Shown: positions 1 to 7,980 of the stretch, in pieces
Position numbering within the stretch: the stretch's first letter is position 1
Layout of the letters: the number at the start of each line of letters is the position of its first letter
Assembly: GCF_024385525.1 (NCBI RefSeq)
Contig: NZ_JANFLU010000008.1
Location: 62,001 to 126,000, forward strand
Length of the DNA stretch: 64,000 nucleotides
From: Arthrobacter sp. zg-Y238
GTDB taxonomy: Bacteria; Actinomycetota; Actinomycetes; Actinomycetales; Micrococcaceae
Direction of reading: 5' to 3'
The notes under the pieces: generated by a model
Told to the model about the DNA's origin: nothing
Database searches by the model: none
The model's input: only the letters and a program-made list of their open reading frames with translations
Translations under genes and position numbers: made by a program

Positions 1-185
1 GCCGCATCCATATGGGCGGCCTTGCCGAAGAACCGGTCACCGACAATCCCCTTGCCGGCAACTACCTCAGCCTGGTCCGCATCGGTGGTGACGACGTCGG
101 CCGGCCCGTCCTTGGCCCGCCCGAAGTAGGCGTGTGCGGGCGAGACGAGCAGGTGCAGGATCTCGACGTCGTACGCATAACTCAT
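1..185 (-). CDS. MOSC-domain protein, 5' part only
   Basis: The reading frame opens at ATG 185-183 on the minus strand and runs off the left edge, giving about 61 residues (MSYAYDVEILHLLVSPAHAY...). The segment 'GKGIVGDRFFGK' matches the start of MOSC domains, the C-terminal domain of molybdenum cofactor sulfurases that also occurs alone in small sulfur-carrier-like proteins. The conserved Cys usual in the family would lie outside the window. The family call rests on this short motif; substrate is unknown. Confidence 0.6.
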   Translation of the reverse strand, partial: MSYAYDVEILHLLVSPAHAYFGRAKDGPADVVTTDADQAEVVAGKGIVGDRFFGKAAHMDA

Positions 186-349
186 GCCTCCACGCTAACC
201 GCTCCTGCGTGGACGGGACGCCGCCGCTCATTCCATCAGTGGGGGAGGTTGGCACGGGCGTGCCGGTGCCGCCCGCGTTGTGCCGCACGTGCGAGGATGG
301 CGCGAAACGGCGAGGGCGCCGTGCCGGACGAAGGATGGGTAGGGGAACA

Positions 350-1039
350 ATGCGGTACCTGTACCTGAGGACATGTGCGTCCATGGCCGGCCTGCTGTGT
401 TTGAGCCTGGTCGTGTCGCTCGCCGTGTTTGCTCACCTTTTCAAGGAGCCGGCGATGGACGCGGCGGCTGCCCCCGAAGCAGAGCCGCCGGACAGTTTCA
501 CGCTCGTGATCAACAAGAACCGACCCCTCGCGGCGGACTACGTGCCGGCCGATCTGACAGACGCGGGCGGGCTGCTGCTGCGCGCCGAAGCGGCTGAAGC
601 CTATGCCCGGATGGTTGGTGATGCCGCGGCGGAGGGCGTCGCCGTTTCTCCCGTCAGCGGCTACCGGTCACGGGAAGAACAGTCCCGGCTGCACGCCTCC
701 TACACCGAGAAGTACGGGCAGGAGGGAGCCGATTCGCTCTCCGCCCGGCCCGGCCACAGCGAGCATGAGACCGGGCTGGCCGTGGACATCGGCAATCCGG
801 ACGGTCTATGCGCGCTGGAAACCTGTTTCGAAGGAACGGCAGCCGGTTCATGGACCGCTGCGAACGCCCACCGGTACGGCTTCCTGATCCGTTATCCGGC
901 CGGGGCGGAACACATCACCGGGTATGCCTACGAGCCCTGGCACCTGCGTTACGTGGGGCCGGAGGTGGCCGGCGGAGTCCATGACTCCGGGGTGACGCTG
1001 GAGGAGTTTCTCGGCTTTCCGGCCGCGCCGAACTACTGA
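350..1039 (+). CDS. VanY-type D-alanyl-D-alanine carboxypeptidase (peptidase M15B)
   Basis: A 229-residue protein with an N-terminal hydrophobic segment (about residues 11-31) that would anchor or export it, followed by an M15 peptidase domain. The zinc-site motifs are complete: SGYRS at 103-107, S-x-H-x-x-G-x-A-x-D at 137-146 (ligands His139 and Asp146) and E-P-W-H with Glu195 and His198. It would trim the terminal D-Ala from peptidoglycan stem peptides outside the membrane. ATG 350 was chosen because the hydrophobic segment follows at once and GGGGA lies just upstream; an in-frame ATG at 335 is possible. It faces away from the MOSC gene and converges on umuC. Confidence 0.85.
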   Translation: MRYLYLRTCASMAGLLCLSLVVSLAVFAHLFKEPAMDAAAAPEAEPPDSFTLVINKNRPLAADYVPADLTDAGGLLLRAEAAEAYARMVGDAAAEGVAVSPVSGYRSREEQSRLHASYTEKYGQEGADSLSARPGHSEHETGLAVDIGNPDGLCALETCFEGTAAGSWTAANAHRYGFLIRYPAGAEHITGYAYEPWHLRYVGPEVAGGVHDSGVTLEEFLGFPAAPNY

Positions 1040-1042
1040 CCG

Positions 1043-2350
1043 CTAAACCGCCTTCACCACCGGCAGTTCGCTCCACTCGGTGGTGTACCGCGGCGAGGAA
1101 TACCTGCGCGACATGGTCCATTCCGGCGTCGCCGTGGACATCCCCGCCAGTCCGAGCCCGATGCTCGCCGCACCGTATTTGTCCGTGACTTTCCCCAGCA
1201 GTTCGCCCAGGTTCCGCCGTTCCTGTGCGGAGACGAACTCCTCGAACAGCGGCTGCGCGCCGGCGGACTCCAATCCGCTGAGCATCACCCCGGCCTTGGT
1301 GTAGGGCACACCCTCGACCACCTGGGACTCGAGCGCGCCGACGGCGGCCCGGCTGAGGACCACGGGATCCGCCGTCGGAGTGGGCAGTCGCACCGTGGCG
1401 GAGGGGAACGACGCCGCCCGCTCGCTGAAGTGCGACGTACCGGCATAAGCGGTGAGGATGCTGGCCTGCTGTCCCTCACGCTCCAGCCGTGCGGCCGCCT
1501 GCTGCGCGTAGATGCTCATGACCTGCCGCATTTCCGCACCGGTAGTGACCGGCGTCGAGAAGCTCCGGGAGAAGATCAGCTGTTTGCGGTCCGCCCGCTC
1601 GTCCTCGTGCGGGATGCAGGCGGTGCCGTTGAGCTCCAGCACGGTGCGCTGCAGGGTGACCGAGAATTTCCGGCGGATCAGCGCCGGATCGGCTGCGCGC
1701 AGGTCCGCGACGGTGGTGATCCCCATCGCATCCAGCTTCGTGCCCAGCCGGGACCCCACGCCCCAGAGGCCGGTGACCGGCACCCGGGACATGATGGCTT
1801 CTACGGCGGCCGGGTCCATGGTCTCGAGGTTGCAGACGCCCTGCAGGTGCCGGTTCTGTTTGGCGATCCGGTTGGCGAACTTCGCCAGGGTCTTGGTGGT
1901 GCCGATGCCCACGCAGACAGGCAGGCCGGTGTGGCGGGCGACGGCGGTGCGGATCGTTGCCCCCTGTGCCTCCAGATCGCGCGGCGTGCCGGCGAGTCCG
2001 AGGAAGGACTCATCGATCGAGTACACCTCCTGCCACAGCGCGTAACGCCCCAGCAGTTCCATCACACGGGAACTGAGATCTCCGTAGAGCTCGTAGTTGC
2101 TCGAGCGCTGGATCAGGCCCACGCGCGGCGCGGATTCGGCGAGCTTGAACCACGGCGTGCCGGTCTTGATGCCCAGTGCCTTCGCCTCGTCCGAGCGTGC
2201 CACCACGCAGCCGTCGTTGTTGGACAGCACCACCACCGGCACCCCTGCCAGTTTGGGGTCGAACGCGCGCTCGCAGGAGACGTAGAAGCTGTTGACGTCC
2301 ACCAGCGCGATCCGCTGGGCGGCTGCCGGCGGCGCGGACGGCTCAGACAT
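1043..2350 (-). CDS. umuC: Y-family translesion DNA polymerase, UmuC type
   Basis: A 435-residue Y-family polymerase. The palm motifs are visible: the first catalytic Asp in [16 protein letters not shown] near residue 18, and the acidic pair in YSIDES. The region [17 protein letters not shown] is the helix-hairpin-helix that contacts DNA. Length and motifs fit UmuC (pol V catalytic subunit) rather than DinB or ImuB. Its start overlaps the end of the umuD-like gene by 8 nt, so the two are almost certainly translationally coupled and expressed together from the LexA-boxed promoter upstream of umuD. It would copy past damaged bases during the SOS response. Confidence 0.92.
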   Translation of the reverse strand: MSEPSAPPAAAQRIALVDVNSFYVSCERAFDPKLAGVPVVVLSNNDGCVVARSDEAKALGIKTGTPWFKLAESAPRVGLIQRSSNYELYGDLSSRVMELLGRYALWQEVYSIDESFLGLAGTPRDLEAQGATIRTAVARHTGLPVCVGIGTTKTLAKFANRIAKQNRHLQGVCNLETMDPAAVEAIMSRVPVTGLWGVGSRLGTKLDAMGITTVADLRAADPALIRRKFSVTLQRTVLELNGTACIPHEDERADRKQLIFSRSFSTPVTTGAEMRQVMSIYAQQAAARLEREGQQASILTAYAGTSHFSERAASFPSATVRLPTPTADPVVLSRAAVGALESQVVEGVPYTKAGVMLSGLESAGAQPLFEEFVSAQERRNLGELLGKVTDKYGAASIGLGLAGMSTATPEWTMSRRYSSPRYTTEWSELPVVKAV

Positions 2351-2762
2351 GGTGCAGGCAGCGGGTCACAACGCCCCACACGGACAGTTCCGACGGCTCA
2401 GCCACGAGGATGTCCGGATACCCGGGGCTTTCGGCCCGCAGCACGATCCGCTGCCCGCTCAGCAGCAGCCGCCGGACCGTGAGTTCCCCGTCCACCACGG
2501 CGACGACGACGGCGCCGTCGCGCGGCGTGAGCGAACGGTCCACAATCAGTTCATCCCCGTTGCAGATACCGGTGCCCGCCATGGAATCGCCTTCCACCCG
2601 CACCACGTAGGTGGAGGTGGGGTCCCGGATCAGGTGCCGGTTGAGGTCAATCCGGCCGTCAAAATAGTCCCGGGCCGGACTGGGAAACCCTGCGGCAGTC
2701 GCGGCGTCGGACTCCGACGGCGGAGCGGGGCGGCGGGAACGGTCTGCTGAGAACACCGCCAT
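2343..2762 (-). CDS. umuD: UmuD-like S24 peptidase with Lys97-to-Arg change
   Basis: A 139-residue LexA/UmuD (S24) family protein that aligns over its full length with E. coli UmuD. The self-cleavage site context AAGFPSPA is present (Ala24-Gly25) and the nucleophile is Ser60 in GDSM. At the position of the general base, Lys97 in UmuD, this protein has Arg: ELTVRRL, residues 93-99 (codons gtc cgg cgg). The first gene of a two-gene SOS operon with umuC. A LexA box lies about 40 nt upstream of the start. Whether it still self-cleaves is uncertain; the fold and partner role with UmuC are well supported. Confidence 0.88.
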   Translation of the reverse strand: MAVFSADRSRRPAPPSESDAATAAGFPSPARDYFDGRIDLNRHLIRDPTSTYVVRVEGDSMAGTGICNGDELIVDRSLTPRDGAVVVAVVDGELTVRRLLLSGQRIVLRAESPGYPDILVAEPSELSVWGVVTRCLHHV

Positions 2763-2775
2763 GCCGAGGCCTCCT

Positions 2776-2809
2776 GGGGATATTTCTAGAACGGGGATAT
2801 TTCTAGAAC
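2776..2809. repeat. Perfect 17-bp tandem duplication in the umuD promoter
   Basis: The 17-mer GGGGATATTTCTAGAAC occurs twice head to tail (2776-2792 and 2793-2809). The second copy supplies half of the LexA box; the first carries an orphan TAGAAC half-site without its partner. Confidence 0.95.
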
Positions 2810-2819
2810 ATACTTTCGA
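2804..2819 (-). promoter_or_regulatory. LexA (SOS) box upstream of umuDC
   Basis: On the minus strand the site reads TCGAAAGTATGTTCTA, matching the actinobacterial SOS consensus TCGAAC-N4-GTTCGA at 10 of 12 specified positions. It lies 42 nt upstream of the umuD-like start codon, where a repressor would block transcription. Confidence 0.8.
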
Positions 2820-2849
2820 ACCCCAAGCCTAGCACCGGACTGCTATTCG

Positions 2850-3410
2850 TTACTTGAGCGGGATCCCGTGCGCGTCGGTGCGGAAGGACCGGGCGTTGCA
2901 GAGAATCATCAGGCCTTCGACGAAGCCCCAGACGGCTCCCATGCCCGTGAAACAGGTCAGGACAAGCTGCGCGATGCCCACGCTGTTGTTGCCCAGGTAG
3001 AAGCGGTGGACGCCGAAGCCGCCGAGGAAAATTCCGAGCAGTCCGGCGGTGACGCGGGATTTCTGGGGCCGGTAACCCGGGCCCTGCGGTGCGTGGCCGA
3101 ACTGGGCATGGCCGTAGCCCTGGGCCTGCTGGTGGCCGGCGGACGGGTAACCCTGGACGGGATACCCCTGGGCCTGGTTCGGGTAGCCCTGGCCGGGATA
3201 CCCCTGGCCGGGCTGGTTCGGGTAGCCGGGTGAAGGATAGTGAGGTGCCTGCTGCCCGTATCCCTGGGGATTCTGGGGCTGGGGGTGCTGAGGCTGCTGG
3301 CCGGCGGGGGCGGTAGGTTCGGGTTTCTTGGGGGAGGCGTATTGCTCGTCCCACTCGTCGGACCACCGGTTTCCGTGGTTGTTTCCCTGGCCGGGACCGT
3401 TACCTGACAT
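2850..3410 (-). CDS. TM2-domain membrane protein with Pro/Gln/Gly/Tyr-rich N-terminus
   Basis: A 186-residue protein. Roughly residues 1-115 form a low-complexity, probably disordered tail with repeated QGYP/GQGYP units; residues about 116-186 form a TM2 domain (GLLGIFLGGFGVHRFYLGN, then a second hydrophobic helix and a short tail). TM2 proteins are two-helix membrane proteins of mostly unknown function. ATG 3410 was chosen because GGAGGAAACC sits immediately before it; an in-frame extension to 3494 has no such site. Next gene downstream on the same strand is the umuD-like gene, which has its own promoter. Confidence 0.85.
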   Translation of the reverse strand: MSGNGPGQGNNHGNRWSDEWDEQYASPKKPEPTAPAGQQPQHPQPQNPQGYGQQAPHYPSPGYPNQPGQGYPGQGYPNQAQGYPVQGYPSAGHQQAQGYGHAQFGHAPQGPGYRPQKSRVTAGLLGIFLGGFGVHRFYLGNNSVGIAQLVLTCFTGMGAVWGFVEGLMILCNARSFRTDAHGIPLK

Positions 3411-3573
3411 GGTTTCCTCCAACGTTTTTTTCGAAGCCATCCGGACGGGGCGTCGAGATTCAGCTTCAACTCCGGCAGCGATCGCCGCAATCATCCGGAT
3501 ATACCTGCTGCCTGCACTCTAACAGCCGCCAGTAACAGAAGCCCCAGACCCGCCCGCGCCCGGACGGACTTGC

Positions 3574-4581
3574 TTAGGCGCCTGCCCGTGCCCAGCGCGC
3601 GAGCCGGTCGCTGGCTTCCATCCAGGCTGTGTCCAGGACCTGTTCCTGAGGATGGGCATCGTGCCACTGGATGATTTCGCGGGCACCTTCGGAAAACGGA
3701 ATCACCGCCTGGTAATCCGGCACCAGGGACTTGATCTTGCTGTTGTCGAAGATGACCGAATGGCTCTTGTCGCCCAGCAGGCCGGGGCCCCGCCCCGGAT
3801 CGAGCGCTGCGATGGTCTCCGATGGCACGTGGACCAGGAGTGGGTCGGGGACACCGGCGGCAGCCGCCAGGGAACGGTAAACGGCGTCCCAGGGCAGGAA
3901 CTCGTCGGATGTGATGGTGTAGCTTTCGCCGACGGCGGCGGGCCGGCCCAGGAGGCCTACGAAGGCCTTCGCGAAATCCCGGCTGTGCGTCAGCGTCCAC
4001 AAGGACGTGCCGTCACCGTGCACCACTACCGGCAGCCCGGCGCGCATCCGGTGGATGTCCGTCCAGTGCCCGGACAGGGGGACCATTGTGGCGTCATAGG
4101 TATGCGACGGGCGCACGACCGTCCCCGGAAAGCCCTCGCTCCGGTAGGCCTGCACCAGGATGTCCTCCCCGGCGATCTTGTCCCGGGAGTACTGCCAGAA
4201 CGGGTTGCGCAGCGGCGTCGACTCCCGCACCGGCAGCCGTGCGGGCGGCTTCTGGTACGCCGAGGCCGAGCTGATGAACACATACTGCCCGGTTCGGCCG
4301 CGGTACAGTTCCACCGCCGCTGCCACATGCTCGGCGGTGAAGGACAGGAAGTCCGCCACGGCGTCGAACGTCCGGCTGCCCAGGGCGCCCCGAACGGCAC
4401 CCGTATCCCGGACATCGGCGGACAGGACCTCGACGCCGGCCGGCGCCGGACGCAGCGCAGACACGCCCCGGTTCAGCACTGTCACCCGATGCCCGAGGCT
4501 GGCAGCGTGCGCGACGGCGGCGGCACTGATCACGCCGGTGCCGCCGATGAAAAGCAGATCAAGAGCCGCGGGATGCGTCAT
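3574..4581 (-). CDS. NAD-dependent epimerase/dehydratase family protein
   Basis: A 335-residue extended-SDR protein starting MTHPAALDLLFIGGTGVIS. The Rossmann dinucleotide motif GGTGVIS is at residues 13-19; the active-site-like pair is in SSASAYQKP, with a YSRDK segment further on. It resembles the CSP41/nucleoside-diphosphate-sugar epimerase group, but the sugar substrate cannot be read from sequence. ATG 4581 is preferred because the Rossmann fold begins straight after it; the same frame stays open far upstream but shows no family features. Divergent from the aldo/keto reductase at 4696. Confidence 0.8.
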   Translation of the reverse strand: MTHPAALDLLFIGGTGVISAAAVAHAASLGHRVTVLNRGVSALRPAPAGVEVLSADVRDTGAVRGALGSRTFDAVADFLSFTAEHVAAAVELYRGRTGQYVFISSASAYQKPPARLPVRESTPLRNPFWQYSRDKIAGEDILVQAYRSEGFPGTVVRPSHTYDATMVPLSGHWTDIHRMRAGLPVVVHGDGTSLWTLTHSRDFAKAFVGLLGRPAAVGESYTITSDEFLPWDAVYRSLAAAAGVPDPLLVHVPSETIAALDPGRGPGLLGDKSHSVIFDNSKIKSLVPDYQAVIPFSEGAREIIQWHDAHPQEQVLDTAWMEASDRLARWARAGA

Positions 4582-4695
4582 TGCGGGTTTCCTTACGGGT
4601 GTCCTTGACTGGGGGAAGGAGCCGGGCTTAGGTGGAGGTGCCCGGCTCCGAACTGCACCCAGCCTAGATGACCGCACGGCAGGAAAGGCACCGCC

Positions 4696-5541
4696 ATGAC
4701 AGAGAGTCCCCGCACCGTTGTTCCGGAACTGACGCTCGGCAACTCCGTACGGATTCCGCAATTGGGGTTCGGCGTCTTCCAGGTCCCGGCTGACCGGGCG
4801 CAGGAAGTGGTGGAGGACGCCCTGGCTGCCGGATACCGTCATATCGACACCGCTGCCGCGTATGGCAACGAGGCCGGAGTGGGAGCGGCCATCGCCGCAT
4901 CCGGCATTCCCCGGTCCGAGATCTTCGTGACCACCAAGCTGCGCAACGGAGACCAGGGGAGGGCGCGGGCCGCGTTCCTGGACAGCCGGCGAGCGCTGAA
5001 CCTCGACGTCGTCGACCTCTACCTGATCCATTGGCCGGTGCCCTCGCAGGGGATGTTCGTGCAGGCCTGGAAGGAACTCGAGGCCCTGTACCGGGACGGC
5101 TATATGCGCGCCATCGGGGTCTCCAACTTCCTCGCCGACCATTTGGATGCCCTGTACGAGCAGAGCCAGGTCCTGCCGGCCGTGAACCAGATCGAACTGC
5201 ATCCCGGGTTCCAGCAGGCGGCGCTCGCGGCCGACACCATTTCCCGCGGCATCGCCGTCGAGGCCTACAGTCCGTTGGGGCAGGGCAGGGAACTGGGCGG
5301 GCCGGAAGTGGCGGCGCTCGCAGAGAAGTACGCAGCCACGGCAGCGCAGGTGGTGCTGGCTTGGCACCTGGGTTCGGGAAGGATCGTCATTCCCAAATCG
5401 TCCGACTCGGGGCGGATGCGGGAGAACCTGGCCGCCGTCGGTCTGGAACTGACGCAGGAGGAACTGGACCTCCTGGACGGGCTGGAGGGCGGACGCCGGA
5501 TCGGTGCCGATCCGGCGACGGCGGACTTCAGCCAGTTCTGA
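4696..5541 (+). CDS. Aldo/keto reductase, 2,5-diketo-D-gluconate reductase-like
   Basis: A 281-residue AKR-superfamily enzyme. The catalytic tetrad is visible: Asp and Tyr in HIDTAAAYGNE, Lys in VTTKLRN and His in LIHWPVP. The C-terminal IVIPKSS segment is the NADPH-phosphate site. These are cytosolic NADPH-dependent carbonyl reductases with broad substrates; the actual substrate is not readable. Length is typical for the AKR5 group. The 76-nt upstream side is a divergent promoter shared with the epimerase gene; the next gene follows after 26 nt and may be co-transcribed. Confidence 0.88.
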   Translation: MTESPRTVVPELTLGNSVRIPQLGFGVFQVPADRAQEVVEDALAAGYRHIDTAAAYGNEAGVGAAIAASGIPRSEIFVTTKLRNGDQGRARAAFLDSRRALNLDVVDLYLIHWPVPSQGMFVQAWKELEALYRDGYMRAIGVSNFLADHLDALYEQSQVLPAVNQIELHPGFQQAALAADTISRGIAVEAYSPLGQGRELGGPEVAALAEKYAATAAQVVLAWHLGSGRIVIPKSSDSGRMRENLAAVGLELTQEELDLLDGLEGGRRIGADPATADFSQF

Positions 5542-5567
5542 CCTGCCGGACAGTCCAGGGAGGGTAG

Positions 5568-5909
5568 ATGCGGCCGTCTCAGGAAGCACTGGATCTCCTG
5601 TACGCCATCGGCGACGAACTGCAGGACGGTCCATTGACCGTGGGCACCATGTTCCGCAGCCCGGGGCTGCGTACCAGATCTAAGATCGTGGCCTTCCTCG
5701 GTTCCGGCGACTACCTGATCGTGAAGCTGCCGAAAGCCCGCGCCCAGGAGCTCATTGCTGCAGGTGCCGCAGGGCCGGTCACCATGGGTAAGCGCACCAT
5801 GCGGGAATGGGTCGAGGTGCCGTCCGCCGCGGACCCGGGGGCCACGGCACTCCAATGGACGGCACTCACCCGCGAGGCGCTGGAATATGTCCGCAGCCTT
5901 CCGGGTTAG
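5568..5909 (+). CDS. Small TfoX/Sxy- or YjbR-like protein
   Basis: A 113-residue protein. The core 'MFRSPGLRTRSKIVAFL... YLIVKLPKARAQELIAAG' followed by 'MREWVEV' resembles the small TfoX N-terminal/YjbR-like domain proteins common in actinobacteria. Most of these have no assigned role. GGGAGGGTAG precedes the ATG as a ribosome site. It lies 26 nt after the aldo/keto reductase, so co-transcription is plausible. The family call is from recalled motif resemblance, not a computed match. Confidence 0.6.
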   Translation: MRPSQEALDLLYAIGDELQDGPLTVGTMFRSPGLRTRSKIVAFLGSGDYLIVKLPKARAQELIAAGAAGPVTMGKRTMREWVEVPSAADPGATALQWTALTREALEYVRSLPG

Positions 5910-5955
5910 CACGGCAATGAGCTTTCACTCGCTCCACCTGTGACAGGAGAATGCC

Positions 5956-6825
5956 GTGAATGATCCATCCCCCTTGATAGCCGTTGTCGGTGCCACCGGG
6001 CATCAGGGCAGCGCCGTCGTGACCGCGCTGCTTGAGCGCGGCGCGAAGGTCCGCGCACTGGTCCGGGACCCCTCCGGCAGCCGCGCTGCGTCGCTCGCGG
6101 ACCGCGGCGTCGAACTGGTTCCGGGAGACCTGACGGACCCGGACAGCCTCGATGCGTTCCTCAAGGGAGCGGACGCCGCCTACGCGATGGCCACCATGGC
6201 CGGGCCCGGCGGAACGGAACAGGAAACCGCCAACGGCGTGGCGCTCGCGGACGCGGCCCGGCGGACGGGTTTGCCGCATCTTCTCTACAGCTCCGTCGGC
6301 GGAGCCGAACGGCAGTCGGGGGTGCCCCACTTTGAAAGCAAGCGCCGCGTCGAGGAGCACATCGAGGCCCTGGGCCTGCACGCCACGTTCCTGCGCCCCG
6401 TGTTCTTCACTGATAACTTTCAAGGCTTCGGCGTCAGCACGGAGGACGGTGAAGTGGTGGTGCGGATGCCGCTGCCGGACAACATCCCGCTGCAGATGGT
6501 CGCCGTGCACGACGTCGGCCGGGCTGCGGCTGCGATCCTGGCCGGCGGCACCGATGTGGAGGGCGGCGCCGTCGAAATCGCGGGGGATGAGCTCACCGGC
6601 TCGCAGATCGCAGCAGCTTTCGGTGAGGCCGCCGGGCTGCCGGCCCGTTATGAGGCGCTGCCGCTGGAGGTGGTCGAGTCCCAGGGGGATCTGGCGGCGA
6701 TGTTCCGCTGGTTCGGGCAAACTTCCGCCTACCAGGGCGACTTCGAGGCAACCCGCGCCCTGCTGGGGGATGCCCCGCTGGATCTGCCCGGTTGGATCAA
6801 AGTCTCGGGATGGACGGCGGGCTGA
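5956..6825 (+). CDS. NmrA-family NAD(P)-binding protein
   Basis: A 289-residue Rossmann protein of the NmrA/atypical-SDR group. The dinucleotide-binding motif VVGATGHQGSAV is at about residues 10-21, and there is no Tyr-x-x-x-Lys pair in the usual place, as expected for NmrA-like redox sensors and related reductases. TTCTYSSVGG-type context (LLYSSVGGAER) follows near residue 115. GTG 5956 is preceded by GACAGGAGAATGCC, a good ribosome site. It converges on the SOS-boxed gene at 6828, with only 2 nt between stop codons. Confidence 0.82.
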   Translation: MNDPSPLIAVVGATGHQGSAVVTALLERGAKVRALVRDPSGSRAASLADRGVELVPGDLTDPDSLDAFLKGADAAYAMATMAGPGGTEQETANGVALADAARRTGLPHLLYSSVGGAERQSGVPHFESKRRVEEHIEALGLHATFLRPVFFTDNFQGFGVSTEDGEVVVRMPLPDNIPLQMVAVHDVGRAAAAILAGGTDVEGGAVEIAGDELTGSQIAAAFGEAAGLPARYEALPLEVVESQGDLAAMFRWFGQTSAYQGDFEATRALLGDAPLDLPGWIKVSGWTAG

Positions 6826-6827
6826 CC

Positions 6828-7157
6828 TCACCCGGCGTCCCGGGCCGTGCGGTCACCCAGGGTTTCCTTGCGTGAGTTGTTGGTCCGGCGGGTGACGGCC
6901 GAGGCCCAGACCCAGGTGGCCCGGCGCAGTCCGGCGTCCTCCCAGAGCACCTGTACCGCCCGGGACGACCAGCTGCAGGCTTCGCCCTTCACACGCTCGG
7001 CAGCGCCGGGGAACCGGATCCAGGCCCAGACGGGCACCCCGGGCACCGACGTGGTGACCGGATTGTGCTCGAAGTCCAGCTCTTCCGGGGTAAGGCTGAT
7101 CGGCTCGGCCCGCCGTGCATAGCGGGCCGCCAGCCGCTCGGCGGCGTCCTGGTTCAT
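6828..7157 (-). CDS. Uncharacterised 109-residue protein behind a LexA box
   Basis: Not recognised as a named family. The 109-residue protein starts MNQDAAERLAARYARRAEP and has a Trp-rich core: VPVWAWIRFPG, GEACSWSSRAVQVLWEDAG and ATWVWASAVTRR, which suggests a small beta-rich domain. The C-terminus is basic. ATG 7157 lies 11 nt downstream of a 15/16 match to the LexA consensus, so it is very likely SOS-induced. It is divergent from the SRAP gene at 7255. Similar small Trp-rich proteins occur in other actinobacteria as far as I recall, without known role. Confidence 0.75.
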   Translation of the reverse strand: MNQDAAERLAARYARRAEPISLTPEELDFEHNPVTTSVPGVPVWAWIRFPGAAERVKGEACSWSSRAVQVLWEDAGLRRATWVWASAVTRRTNNSRKETLGDRTARDAG

Positions 7158-7168
7158 ACTCTTAAAAA

Positions 7169-7184
7169 TAGAACATATGTTCGA
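7169..7184. promoter_or_regulatory. LexA (SOS) box between the 109-aa gene and SRAP gene
   Basis: TAGAACATATGTTCGA differs from the perfect palindrome TCGAACATATGTTCGA at one base. It is 11 nt from the minus-strand start (7157) and 70 nt from the plus-strand SRAP start (7255), so the first gene is the more certain target and the SRAP gene a possible one. Confidence 0.88.
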
Positions 7185-7254
7185 AAGCGGGTAACCGGGC
7201 CGGGTCCCTGCCATGCTCATGCCGGCGGCAGGTCCATGGTGCACAATAGGTGCC

Positions 7255-7959
7255 ATGTGCGGACGGTACGTAATGGCAAGGGCGACGTCGGATCTGGTCT
7301 CGGCGTTCGCCGTCGAGCAAACGGTGGGACCGGACGTGCTCCCGTCCTGGAACGTTGCCCCCACGGATGATGTGCGGATCGTCACCGAGCGGTTCTCCAA
7401 TGAAGCACCGGTGCGGCGGCTGGCGACGGCTAAATGGGGGCTGGTTCCCGTCTGGGCCAAGGACCCCAAGATCGGATCCCGGATGATCAACGCCCGGCGG
7501 GAAACCATCCTGGAGAAACCGGCGTTCCGCAAGGCGGCCGTGAAGCGCCGTGCCCTGGTGCCGGCCGACGGTTACTACGAGTGGGAAAAGTCCGCGGACG
7601 GCAAGATCCCCACCTACCTGTACTCCGGCAAACAGGACCCGCTGGCGTTCGCAGGCCTGTATGAGTTCTGGCCGGACCCGGCGCTGCCGGAGGACCACGA
7701 ACACAAGTGGCTGCTGAGCGTCACCATCATCACCACGAAAGCCACGGACGCGCTCGGCCACATCCACGACCGCACCCCGCTGATCATTCCGCCGGACCTC
7801 TACACTGACTGGCTGGACCCGAAGCTGACGGACGGGGCAGACGTCGCCCAGCTGCTGGACGCCGTGCCCGAACCCACGCTGACCCCGCGGGTGGTGTCCC
7901 GCGAGGTCAACTCGGTGCGCAACAACGGGCCGGAACTGATCGAGCCTGCGAGCGCCTGA
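7255..7959 (+). CDS. SOS response-associated peptidase (SRAP/YedK/HMCES), copy 1
   Basis: A 234-residue SRAP protein. Mature SRAP proteins use Cys2 after Met removal to crosslink to abasic sites in single-stranded DNA, shielding them. MCGRYVMAR gives Cys2; the Asn in MINARRET, Glu in GYYEWEKS and His in IHDRTP complete the known active site. ATG 7255 is required to place Cys second. A CACAAT hexamer sits 7 nt before the ATG, so the mRNA may be leaderless. A LexA box lies 70 nt upstream in the divergent promoter region. A second copy is at 29439. Confidence 0.93.
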   Translation: MCGRYVMARATSDLVSAFAVEQTVGPDVLPSWNVAPTDDVRIVTERFSNEAPVRRLATAKWGLVPVWAKDPKIGSRMINARRETILEKPAFRKAAVKRRALVPADGYYEWEKSADGKIPTYLYSGKQDPLAFAGLYEFWPDPALPEDHEHKWLLSVTIITTKATDALGHIHDRTPLIIPPDLYTDWLDPKLTDGADVAQLLDAVPEPTLTPRVVSREVNSVRNNGPELIEPASA

Positions 7960-7980
7960 CACCTGGTGAACCCCGGTGGA

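Noticed and set aside
1430-2482. 350-codon plus-strand frame opposite umuC/umuD
   Set aside because: Low-complexity shadow; the minus-strand genes have full catalytic motifs.
7960-7980. Possible terminator between SRAP copy 1 and the aldo/keto reductase
   Set aside because: Only about six pairs (CCTGGT/ACCAGG) with a large loop; too weak to call.
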